Source: Catenovulum adriaticum (lineage in GTDB: Bacteria; Pseudomonadota; Gammaproteobacteria; Enterobacterales; Alteromonadaceae). Taken from it: 64,000 bases of DNA. Below the pieces are notes generated by a model. The model did no database searches, had not been told where the DNA came from, and worked only from the letters and a program-made list of their open reading frames with translations. Shown here piece by piece: positions 16,738 through 23,856 of this stretch (position 1 is the stretch's first letter; the number at the start of each line of letters is the position of its first letter). Where the stretch lies: assembly GCF_026725475.1 (NCBI RefSeq), contig NZ_CP109965.1, positions 2,666,001-2,730,000 on the forward strand, given 5' to 3'. Made by a program: the position numbers and the translations under genes.

Positions 16738-17619
16738 TTAAGCTATGCCGTAATCTAAAATCAGGCCAATTAAAATTAATAAGCCCGCATAATGATTTTG
16801 CAAAAACGCGTTAAAACACACCTCACGCGCTCTACTTTTTACCTGCCATTGCTGATAAAGAAATAACGCCAGTGCCAGCCCAACACATTGATAATAAATA
16901 GCCCCTAACGAAGCCATTTGTCCGACCAAAAATAAACCTGCTACCGTTAACAAATGTAGTATTAAAACCGCTAATTTATCATATCGACCAAATAAAACGG
17001 CTGTTGATTTAACCCCAATTTTTAAATCATCGTCGCGATCAACCATGGCATACAAAGTATCATAGGCAACTGTCCAAGCTAAATTTGAAAAATATAATAC
17101 CCATACAATCATAGGTAATTGGCTTTGTACCGCCATAAATGCCATAGGAATAGCCCAACTAAAAGCGGCACCTAAAACCACCTGAGGTAAATGGGTATAG
17201 CGTTTCATAAAAGGATACGAAAAAGCGAGAGCGAGGGCCCCAAACGACAAGACAACCGTTTGCCAGTTAAGCATTAAAACCAAAGCGAACGATAATAAAA
17301 CCAAACAACAAAACAAAATAATGGCTTGCTTGGCGCTTATTACACCTGAAACCAAAGGCCTTTGATTAGTGCGCTTTACATGTCCATCTATTTTTCGATC
17401 TGCAAAATCATTAATCACACAGCCCGCTGCGCGCATTAATATAACGCCTGCTACAAATATAGCTAAAATTGACCACTCGGGCACACCTTCGCTGGCAATC
17501 CATAACGCCCATAGCGTTGGCCACAACAATAAATAAGTGCCTATAGGTTTATCTAAGCGCATTAATTGGATATAAGCAAAGCAGCGCTGAGAAAAACTAA
17601 GCTTTTGTTTATTAATCAT
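16738..17619 (-). CDS. ubiA: 4-hydroxybenzoate octaprenyltransferase UbiA
   Basis: Integral membrane prenyltransferase with about nine membrane helices that attaches the polyprenyl tail to 4-hydroxybenzoate in ubiquinone synthesis. The two Asp-rich motifs are NDFADRKIDGH and DTLYAMVDRDDD; LDKPIGTYLLLWPTLWALW and RTNQRPLVSG are family hallmarks. The ATG at 17619 (MINKQKLS) is used here; an in-frame GTG at 17628 is also possible and neither has a clear ribosome site. It overlaps the end of ubiC, so the two are coupled. Confidence 0.95.
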   Translation of the reverse strand: MINKQKLSFSQRCFAYIQLMRLDKPIGTYLLLWPTLWALWIASEGVPEWSILAIFVAGVILMRAAGCVINDFADRKIDGHVKRTNQRPLVSGVISAKQAIILFCCLVLLSFALVLMLNWQTVVLSFGALALAFSYPFMKRYTHLPQVVLGAAFSWAIPMAFMAVQSQLPMIVWVLYFSNLAWTVAYDTLYAMVDRDDDLKIGVKSTAVLFGRYDKLAVLILHLLTVAGLFLVGQMASLGAIYYQCVGLALALFLYQQWQVKSRAREVCFNAFLQNHYAGLLILIGLILDYGIA

Positions 17620-18151
17620 ATATTTCACAATCTGCTAAAAAAATTTCGGTGACGGTTAATGGCTTATCTGCCAACTTAAACAACGAACGTCGCCCATATA
17701 AGGTACTAGGCAAAGCTTTTTGATTTAAACTTTGCGCCAGCTTAAATACTCGACTAGATAAATCAAAAGCCGCGACTTCAATATTAGCTCTTGATAAATT
17801 TGGATGTTTGAAAATATTTTCGCCTAAAGGCTGTTCACCTAAATTAGCTATGCTCTGATTACCCGAATCTATGGTAGATTTAGGCACTTGAGTATGTGCA
17901 TATACCCAAGCTTGGCCTTGGCTATACAATAAAACTTCACGAATTAAGCTAGGTTCGCTAAAATTAAGCTCAGTATGATCTTTTGGGGTAAACCAAGCTT
18001 GACCTAATACTTCTAACTTAAATTGAGAAGATACCTGCTTGAGTTTTGCAGTCAGTGACATAGGATCAAACAACCACTGTTTGATCTCAGGTTGGGCAAC
18101 AATATCTGTTTGCCAATGAGCTTGTTCACCTATTGGAAAAAAAGAGTGCAT
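17612..18151 (-). CDS. ubiC: Chorismate lyase UbiC
   Basis: 179 residues. It removes pyruvate from chorismate to give 4-hydroxybenzoate, the substrate of UbiA encoded just downstream. Matches to UbiC include the active-site Arg in LIREVLLYSQGQAWVYAHTQ, PLGENIFKHPNLSR and the terminal YGRRSLFKLADKPLTVTEIF with the catalytic Glu near the C-terminus. The overlapping ubiCA pair is widespread in gammaproteobacteria. Confidence 0.93.
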   Translation of the reverse strand: MHSFFPIGEQAHWQTDIVAQPEIKQWLFDPMSLTAKLKQVSSQFKLEVLGQAWFTPKDHTELNFSEPSLIREVLLYSQGQAWVYAHTQVPKSTIDSGNQSIANLGEQPLGENIFKHPNLSRANIEVAAFDLSSRVFKLAQSLNQKALPSTLYGRRSLFKLADKPLTVTEIFLADCEIYD

Positions 18152-18322
18152 AAAATAGTCTAAGCTCTAATTCGTTGTTATAGTTACAATAGGCTATATG
18201 ATAACAAGTAATAGCAGTATCCCAAAATGACTTATAATCCCAGTTAAACTGATAACACATGGATACTCAGCTAAGCTGTATTCATTACATTTTGCAGTAA
18301 AAATTATGGTAACAACAGATAA

Positions 18323-18712
18323 ATGAAACAATTAATTTTAATAACACCCCTTTTGTTTTTATTAACCAGCACAAAAACATTAGCAGAAGATACCTTTGCT
18401 TACTTTGGCTTTGAGCCAGATATCATCACTAATTATATTACCAGCAAGAAAAAGCCCGGTTATGTGAGAATTACAGTAGAGCTAATGCTGCAAGATGCCG
18501 CTTATATTGAGGTAGTAGAGCATCATTCACCCCTTTTACGAGATGCGATTGTGGATATTTTAGGCAAAGAACCTGAAGAAAAAGTAAAGTCGCTTAAAGG
18601 GCGAGAAGAAGTGCGAGCCATGTGCGCTCAAAAAGTAAAAGAGCTCCTGAAAAAAGAAACCGGCAATGAAATTATTCGGGACGTGCTTTTCACCAATTAT
18701 TTATATCATTAA
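18323..18712 (+). CDS. FliL-family periplasmic/membrane protein
   Basis: 129 residues with a signal peptide or anchor (1-21, ending LAEDTFAY). The body matches the FliL C-terminal domain: YFGFEPDIITNYI, YVRITVELMLQ, LLRDAIVDILG and REEVRAMCAQKVKELLK then IIRDVLFTNYLYH. FliL proteins support the flagellar stator, but stand-alone FliL-like genes beside ubiC occur in related genera outside flagellar clusters, and no flagellar gene is seen here. The precise role is uncertain. Confidence 0.8.
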   Translation: MKQLILITPLLFLLTSTKTLAEDTFAYFGFEPDIITNYITSKKKPGYVRITVELMLQDAAYIEVVEHHSPLLRDAIVDILGKEPEEKVKSLKGREEVRAMCAQKVKELLKKETGNEIIRDVLFTNYLYH

Positions 18713-18724
18713 CCCTGAAGCCGT

Positions 18725-18787
18725 GTAGGTTGGGACGAGCGCAGCGAATCCCAACAATTTCCTGGAACAAACGAAGCGAATCCCAAC
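18725..18787 (-). repeat. REP core plus truncated second REP
   Basis: A full inverted core at 18725-18755 (GTAGGTTGGGACGAGCGCAG then CGAATCCCAAC) is followed by a truncated copy at 18771-18787 (ACGAAGCGAATCCCAAC). It lies in the gap between the convergent fliL-like and glpG genes, a typical extragenic position. Confidence 0.85.
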
Positions 18788-18802
18788 ACTTTACCCACAG
18801 CG

Positions 18803-19645
18803 TTAAGCTTTTTTAGCCCATTTAGCTTCAAATAGCGCGATTAATAAACCAGAAAGTAAACCGCCTAAATGAGCCCAATTTGCCATACGCAAATTTAATA
18901 CTTCGGCAAAACCAACTGCTAACCATAACAGCATCATAATAATAATGCCGCTAGGTAGTTTTAGCTCAGGTAAACGTCCTAAACGGCCCGCTAACCATGC
19001 ATAACCTAATAAGCCATAAACCACACCCGATAAACCGATAAAACTGCTGCTCACCATTAAATATTGAGATAAGTGAGCGGCTAAAGCGGTAAACAGGGAT
19101 GCGTTTAACAACCAAGGTGCCCCTTTAATTTTTTCGAGTTGGCCTGCTAACCACACCCACCAAAACAAGTTAAGCACTAAATGCGTTGCATCGCCATGCA
19201 TAAGCGCTGGCGTAACAAGTCGGTAAATTTCGCTAAAGCTCAATTGAGTTAGATTCTCGGGAAAACCCAAATGCAAAAATAAAAAACGTGAGTAGCCCGC
19301 TAACTGCGCAATAAATATGGCTAAAATAATCCCGCCTAGTACGCGGGTAAAAACGCCTGTTTGCTGCCAAACTTTGCTAATAATAGGTTCTGCTTGAGTT
19401 TGCTCAGATGATAAATCGTCAACTTCATTTCGATTCCAAGACGCTGTCCAAAACTTATCATCATTTGGGTTTTCAGCAAATTCGGTAATCAATTTTTTGG
19501 CCGTTTCAATATCACTCGACTCATCAAACATTAAATGAAAGCCATCTTCTTCTTTTTGAATATGGCTTTCAATTTTGTGTTGATGTAAATAGTCAGCAAG
19601 TGCTTTGGCCGCGCGAATATTACCGAGTATGACTAAAGTTTGCAT
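18803..19645 (-). CDS. glpG: Rhomboid intramembrane serine protease GlpG
   Basis: 280 residues. A cytosolic N-terminal domain (about 1-95) precedes six membrane helices. The catalytic dyad is visible: Ser206 in GLSGVVYGLLGY and His259 in NWAHLGGLLSG. His and Asn residues of the oxyanion region are in MHGDATHLVLNLFWW. It cleaves membrane proteins within the bilayer. glpE lies 8 bp upstream on the same strand, as in E. coli. Confidence 0.95.
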   Translation of the reverse strand: MQTLVILGNIRAAKALADYLHQHKIESHIQKEEDGFHLMFDESSDIETAKKLITEFAENPNDDKFWTASWNRNEVDDLSSEQTQAEPIISKVWQQTGVFTRVLGGIILAIFIAQLAGYSRFLFLHLGFPENLTQLSFSEIYRLVTPALMHGDATHLVLNLFWWVWLAGQLEKIKGAPWLLNASLFTALAAHLSQYLMVSSSFIGLSGVVYGLLGYAWLAGRLGRLPELKLPSGIIIMMLLWLAVGFAEVLNLRMANWAHLGGLLSGLLIALFEAKWAKKA

Positions 19646-19653
19646 TAGGCCGC

Positions 19654-19983
19654 TTAGCTATCTGTTGATAAGGTAACAAAGTCAAACTCACGGCGCCAAG
19701 CTTCAAAACCACCATCCATACTATAAACAGTATCAAAACCTTGTTCAGCAATATATTGAGCTGCACCTTGGCTTGAGTTGCCATGATAACAAACAACCAC
19801 AACAGGTTGGTCAAATTCAGTTTGCTGCATAAATTGGGCTAAGCTACCATTTGTTAAATGGTAAGCGCCCTCAATGTGGCCTGCGTTAAACGAAGCTTCG
19901 TCTCTTATATCAGCAATTGCAACGGCTTGTTTAGCTTGCAGTTCAACCAATTGCTGACAACTTAAATGTGAAAATTCAGACAT
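19654..19983 (-). CDS. glpE: Thiosulfate sulfurtransferase GlpE
   Basis: 109-residue single-domain rhodanese. The catalytic Cys65 sits in VVVVCYHGNSSQG, with the loop length of GlpE, and the ADIRDEASFNAGHIEGA block is conserved. It transfers sulfane sulfur from thiosulfate to cyanide or other thiol acceptors in the cytoplasm. It is paired with glpG, but the glp regulator gene usually found nearby in enterics is absent. Confidence 0.95.
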   Translation of the reverse strand: MSEFSHLSCQQLVELQAKQAVAIADIRDEASFNAGHIEGAYHLTNGSLAQFMQQTEFDQPVVVVCYHGNSSQGAAQYIAEQGFDTVYSMDGGFEAWRREFDFVTLSTDS

Positions 19984-19995
19984 TTTAAATACCTA

Positions 19996-20017
19996 AAGCT
20001 GCTATTAAGCAGCCTTT
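19996..20017 (-). terminator. Possible terminator after the yceI-like gene
   Basis: A hairpin (AAGCTGCT / AGCAGCcTT) sits between the yceI-like stop and glpE. The following minus-strand bases (TTTAGGTATTTAAAA) are only loosely T-rich, so read-through into glpE is likely. Confidence 0.4.
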
Positions 20018-20048
20018 TAATTCAATAAAAAATATAATTAATTATAAC

Positions 20049-20627
20049 TTACTGAGAAAATGTAAGCGAAAAAGTGACAGGGACAACATGGGTAATCGAA
20101 GGTAAACCTGCTAGCTCTTGTAATTTATTAAGGCCATTAACCAGTTTAAAATCAGCTGCATTAATTAATACTGGCTGTCTGCTGATTGCACTTATTTTGC
20201 CCGATTTATCTTTAAACACAGTGATTTCAATTGGCAAACTTTGCTTGTGGCCATGTAAATCTAACTCTGCATTTAGCGATAAATTGTGACTAGAACCTGA
20301 ATCCATCGATTGTAAAAAAGAAGGTTCAAGCTGAGCACTTATGTTGGCTTTCGCAAACTTTTCAATTTCAAACAAATATTGTTGCATTCGATCGTTACGA
20401 ATTGGAATTTTGGTATCAACTGATGATAAATCGATTTCAACTGATACTTTACCCAAATCAGAAATGCTACCTGATAGCGTATTAAATTTATGCAGTTCGG
20501 TAATTTGTGACTTTTTGGTCGATAAAAAATTAAGCTGTGACGATTCATTATCTAGTTGCCAGCCGGCAATTGCACTGTTACAGATTAAACCTGCGACAAC
20601 ACAACATAGCTTGGATGCAAATTTCAT
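20049..20627 (-). CDS. YceI-family periplasmic lipid-binding-like protein
   Basis: 192 residues. A signal peptide (1-21, ICNSAIAG) is followed by the YceI lipocalin-like barrel: WQLDNESSQLNFLSTKK, LSGSISDLGKVSVEIDLSSVDTKIPIRNDRM and LDLHGHKQSLPIEITV. The fold binds isoprenoid-type lipids in characterised relatives; the ligand here is unknown. It starts right after the cysQ stop codon (20628), so it is probably co-transcribed with nudE-cysQ. Confidence 0.85.
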   Translation of the reverse strand: MKFASKLCCVVAGLICNSAIAGWQLDNESSQLNFLSTKKSQITELHKFNTLSGSISDLGKVSVEIDLSSVDTKIPIRNDRMQQYLFEIEKFAKANISAQLEPSFLQSMDSGSSHNLSLNAELDLHGHKQSLPIEITVFKDKSGKISAISRQPVLINAADFKLVNGLNKLQELAGLPSITHVVPVTFSLTFSQ

Positions 20628-21458
20628 TTATAAAGTCCTTCGTGTTTTATGCGGAATGATAATATCTTGCCAGTTTATTGACTGATCTCCAAGTACTAAA
20701 AAGTCAGGATTGGATAAGGTTTCTCTTTGATTGTAAGTTAAAGGGTTAAACTCAGCGTCTACAATATTACCTCCCGCTTCATTTAAAATACAATGGCTAG
20801 CCCCTGTATCCCATTCACCCGTAGGGCCTATTCGTAAATAAAAATCAGCTCCACCTTCCGCAATTAAACAACTTTTAAGTGAACAACTACCACGCTGAAC
20901 AGTGTCATAGGTATTAGGCTGGGTTAAATAACGACCCACTGTTTCGGCTTTTTGTACACGTGATATCGCCATAATCAGCGAATCAGTGTGCTGATGCTGA
21001 TTAACTTGTATCGCTTTAGTCGTTTGTTGGTCTTGTTTAAATGCACCATTGCCTTTAGTCGCATAGTAACAAATTTTTTGAGTCGGCCAATAAATCACGC
21101 CTAAAACCGGCCAGCCGTTTTCAACCAAAGCAATATTAACTGCAAAATCACCGCTGCGCGCAACAAACTCTTGTGTGCCATCCATAGGATCTAGCAACCA
21201 ATAACGCGACCAATTTTCACGCTGAGCTAATCCTAATAATTCAGCTTCTTCGGAAATCACCGGAATCTCAGGTGTGAGTTTTTTAAGTTCTGCCATTAAA
21301 ACTTCGTTAGCGGCATAATCGGCAGAAGTGACAGGTGAATCGTCTTGCTTTTGATATAGCTTAAAATCACCTTGTTGATAAATTTGCATGATGGCATCGC
21401 CTGCTAAACAGGCAATTTTTTTTACAGCTGGTAACAGCTCAATCGGCAGCGGCTTCAT
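20628..21458 (-). CDS. cysQ: 3'(2'),5'-bisphosphate nucleotidase CysQ
   Basis: 276 residues of the inositol-monophosphatase fold. It hydrolyses PAP (adenosine 3',5'-bisphosphate) made during sulfate assimilation. Metal-binding motifs are EEAELLG, LLDPMDGTQEF and GEWDTGASHCILNEAGG. The start overlaps the end of nudE by 20 bases, indicating coupled translation. The nudE-cysQ pair is commonly linked in Vibrio and Alteromonadales. Confidence 0.94.
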   Translation of the reverse strand: MKPLPIELLPAVKKIACLAGDAIMQIYQQGDFKLYQKQDDSPVTSADYAANEVLMAELKKLTPEIPVISEEAELLGLAQRENWSRYWLLDPMDGTQEFVARSGDFAVNIALVENGWPVLGVIYWPTQKICYYATKGNGAFKQDQQTTKAIQVNQHQHTDSLIMAISRVQKAETVGRYLTQPNTYDTVQRGSCSLKSCLIAEGGADFYLRIGPTGEWDTGASHCILNEAGGNIVDAEFNPLTYNQRETLSNPDFLVLGDQSINWQDIIIPHKTRRTL

Positions 21459-22047
21459 TGGTTCTCTTAAAATAAGCTTGGGCTAAAAATAATGCGGCAA
21501 CGCTTCTGGCTTCAGAAAAGTCCTCACGCGCTAGCAGCTCATTTATATTATGAACTGACCAAGGAATAATATCCAATGGTTCAGGTTCATCCCCTTCAAG
21601 TTTTTCAGGATAAAGCGATTCAGCTAACAATAATTGCATACTGGACCCAAAATATCCTGGTGCTAAACTTACTTTTTTTAATCGGGTTGTGGTATGACAC
21701 CCCATGCCAATCTCTTCTTTCAATTCGCGTATCGCGGCTTGCTCAGGCGTTTCGCCCGGATCAATCAAACCTTTAGGAAAACCAAGCTGGTAATCATGAG
21801 TACCAGCCGAATATTCTCTAACCAAAATAAAAGTTTCGGCATCCAACATAGGCACCATCATAACTGCGCCTGGGTGAGCACTTCGGTTTCCCCGTAACCT
21901 TTCATATTGACGTTTCTCGCCATTACTAAACTCTAAATCTAAGGCTTCAACCTGAAATAAACGGCTTTTTGCGGTCACTTCACAATTTAAAATGGTCGGC
22001 AATGTTTTTTCAGGCAATAATTTTTTAGTCATTTTTGATATACTCAT
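21439..22047 (-). CDS. nudE: ADP compounds hydrolase NudE
   Basis: NUDIX hydrolase acting on ADP-ribose, NADH and Ap3A in characterised homologues. The NUDIX box GLIDPGETPEQAAIRELKEEIG is complete, and FSNGEKRQYERL, REYSAGTHDYQLGFPKG and LEGDEPEPLDIIPW match NudE specifically. The ATG at 22047 is used here; TTG at 22053 and ATG at 22032 are in frame, and the latter gives the length closest to E. coli NudE. It diverges from yrfG across a gap of only about 30 bp. Confidence 0.93.
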   Translation of the reverse strand: MSISKMTKKLLPEKTLPTILNCEVTAKSRLFQVEALDLEFSNGEKRQYERLRGNRSAHPGAVMMVPMLDAETFILVREYSAGTHDYQLGFPKGLIDPGETPEQAAIRELKEEIGMGCHTTTRLKKVSLAPGYFGSSMQLLLAESLYPEKLEGDEPEPLDIIPWSVHNINELLAREDFSEARSVAALFLAQAYFKRTNEAAAD

Positions 22048-22077
22048 TCTCAACTAAGTCAAAAAAATACCTTAAAT

Positions 22078-22749
22078 ATGCTCAAGCTGCAATGGCAAGA
22101 TATAGATACTGTTTTATTAGATATGGACGGTACACTATTAGATTTATATTTTGATAACTACTTTTGGTTAACCCATTTACCAAAACGCTATTCGCAAATT
22201 CATCAGAAAGATTTTGCCGCGATAAAACAACAACTTGATAGCGACTATCAAGCATTGCAAGGCCAACTAAAATGGTACTGTTTTGATCATTGGGCGCAAA
22301 AATTAAACTTAGATATTATGGCGCTCAAACATGAAGTTGCTCATTTAATTCAAATACGAGAAAGCGTACCGGAATTTTTAACCGCATTAAAACAAGCTGG
22401 TAAGCAAGTCGTCATGCTAACAAATTCACACCCAGATGGGGTTAAGTTAAAGCTGGATAAGACAGGCTTGGCGGGTTATTTTGACAAAATTTATTCAACC
22501 CACCAATTTGGTTATAGCAAAGAATCACAAAAACTTTGGCAAGCATTAAAAACAGATTTACATTTTGAATCAAGTAAAACGCTGTTTGTGGATGATAGTT
22601 TAGTAATTTTACAGGCTGCGAAAACATTTGGGATTAAGCATTTAGTTGCCGTGGCCAACCCAGATAGCCAACAACCTAGCCGAAAAATTAATGAATTTAA
22701 TGCAATTGAGGATTACTGGGAAATGATAGAACAACTATCCGGCCAATGA
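22078..22749 (+). CDS. yrfG: GMP/IMP nucleotidase YrfG
   Basis: 223-residue HAD phosphatase. Motifs are LLDMDGTLLDL (nucleophile Asp), VVMLTNSHPDG (motif II), GYSKES (motif III Lys) and LFVDDSL (motif IV). The inserted YFDNYFWLTHLPKRYSQ block is characteristic of YrfG, a 5'-nucleotidase that prefers GMP and IMP. In E. coli yrfG lies beside nudE, hslR and hslO; here nudE is its divergent neighbour while hslR-hslO are 37 kb away. Confidence 0.92.
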   Translation: MLKLQWQDIDTVLLDMDGTLLDLYFDNYFWLTHLPKRYSQIHQKDFAAIKQQLDSDYQALQGQLKWYCFDHWAQKLNLDIMALKHEVAHLIQIRESVPEFLTALKQAGKQVVMLTNSHPDGVKLKLDKTGLAGYFDKIYSTHQFGYSKESQKLWQALKTDLHFESSKTLFVDDSLVILQAAKTFGIKHLVAVANPDSQQPSRKINEFNAIEDYWEMIEQLSGQ

Positions 22750-22755
22750 ACTAAA

Positions 22756-22790
22756 AAGGCGGCAAAATTGATAAAGAGATAAGCCGCCTT
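22756..22790. terminator. Terminator between yrfG and the Tsx-like gene
   Basis: AAGGCGGC (22756-22763) and GCCGCCTT (22783-22790) form a perfect 8-bp GC-rich stem around a 19-base loop. It lies between convergent genes. T-richness is modest on both sides. Confidence 0.65.
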
Positions 22791-22799
22791 GTTAATTAT

Positions 22800-23549
22800 T
22801 TATAAGTGATATTTTGCCATTAAACTAAATACACTTTCATCTTCTAAAATGTCTAACCCGTATTTATTATTCCAATACGAATATTCAAAACCAACTTCTA
22901 ATTTAGAGTTAGTTAACCCCACCATAGGGCTTATATTCACTAATAATTGTGGATTAAAATGAAAGTCTGATTTGTGATCGCTTCTCGCTGAGGACCAGTC
23001 TAAATAACCATCGAAAGTAACTTCAACTGAATCTATCGGTAACTGATAACCCCAAGTTAATGTCAGTTGAATATCGTTTTTGGTTACATCATTTGAAGCA
23101 TAATACAGCTTGCTAGAAAAACGGTTAAAATAAGGTAAATCCCAATCAACACCCACACCATATAAATAGTTATCTATTTGACCACCAAATTCATAAGTAC
23201 CAGATAGCGTAACATCTTTAATCGCACCCCATTTAAGCTCGCTACCCGTTAAATAACTTAAGCTGATATCAGGGGCAATTTCGCCGTAAGTAGAATAAGT
23301 TTGAAATCCAGATGGGGTGTCTTTTTTTTCTGTTCGGTCAACAAACAAAAACAAACCACCCCAGTTATAACCAGATACATGCTCTAATGTCACTACGTTT
23401 TGCTCACTGTTGTCACTGTAAAAATCTGAGTGATTTTGTCCGTGCAAAAACGAGATACTATTGTCACTCCAAATTGGCTTGGCTACAGCAGCTACACTAA
23501 AAAAAGCGCTTGATACGATTGCAGAAATCAACAAGGGTTTAAAGTTCAT
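22800..23549 (-). CDS. Outer-membrane nucleoside-channel (Tsx/OmpK) family protein
   Basis: 249 residues with a signal peptide (1-23, AAVAKP). Alternating beta-strand patterning ends in MAKYHL, an outer-membrane-barrel C-terminus. Blocks such as WSDNSISFLHGQNH, GGLFLFVDRTEKK and TFDGYLDWSSA fit the nucleoside-specific channel family of Tsx/OmpK. The substrate is not provable from sequence. A 12-base perfect palindrome, ATGTTTAAACAT, lies at 23598-23609, 49 bp upstream of the start, and might be an operator. Confidence 0.8.
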   Translation of the reverse strand: MNFKPLLISAIVSSAFFSVAAVAKPIWSDNSISFLHGQNHSDFYSDNSEQNVVTLEHVSGYNWGGLFLFVDRTEKKDTPSGFQTYSTYGEIAPDISLSYLTGSELKWGAIKDVTLSGTYEFGGQIDNYLYGVGVDWDLPYFNRFSSKLYYASNDVTKNDIQLTLTWGYQLPIDSVEVTFDGYLDWSSARSDHKSDFHFNPQLLVNISPMVGLTNSKLEVGFEYSYWNNKYGLDILEDESVFSLMAKYHL

Positions 23550-23597
23550 GGTATTCCTAAATAAATCTATATAATTAACATTAGCTTGGGATTATTG

Positions 23598-23609
23598 ATG
23601 TTTAAACAT
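23598..23609. promoter_or_regulatory. Palindrome upstream of the Tsx-like gene (possible operator)
   Basis: ATGTTTAAACAT is a perfect 12-base palindrome in the 307-bp gap between the Tsx-like gene and the TonB receptor gene. No known regulator motif is recognised. Short A+T palindromes are common by chance here. The rest of the gap holds a terminator and no gene. Confidence 0.25.
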
Positions 23610-23787
23610 TCAATCAAACAACCCGCAGTATTAAAGCGAAATAATAGGTAAAGCGAGCTAAATCTATTATTTAAAAAAAGTGGCTTTCAACAAATATTTT
23701 TAAAGTTAGTTTTCAAAAAGTATACCAATTTTAGCTTCAACTTGATGATATGGCTATGAGATTTATTCAAAGGTAGCCTCATCAGAA

Positions 23788-23827
23788 ACTAAAAACCGCT
23801 TGGTTTTATACCCAAGCGGTTTTTAGT
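23788..23827 (-). terminator. Intrinsic terminator after the TonB-dependent receptor gene
   Basis: A perfect 16-bp inverted repeat (ACTAAAAACCGCTTGG, right arm 23812-23827) with an 8-base loop. On the minus strand the GC-rich stem ends in a T-run (GGTTTTTAGT), 30 bp after the receptor stop codon. Confidence 0.85.
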
Positions 23828-23856
23828 GAACATATTTAATGCCTGAATTAAATTAA

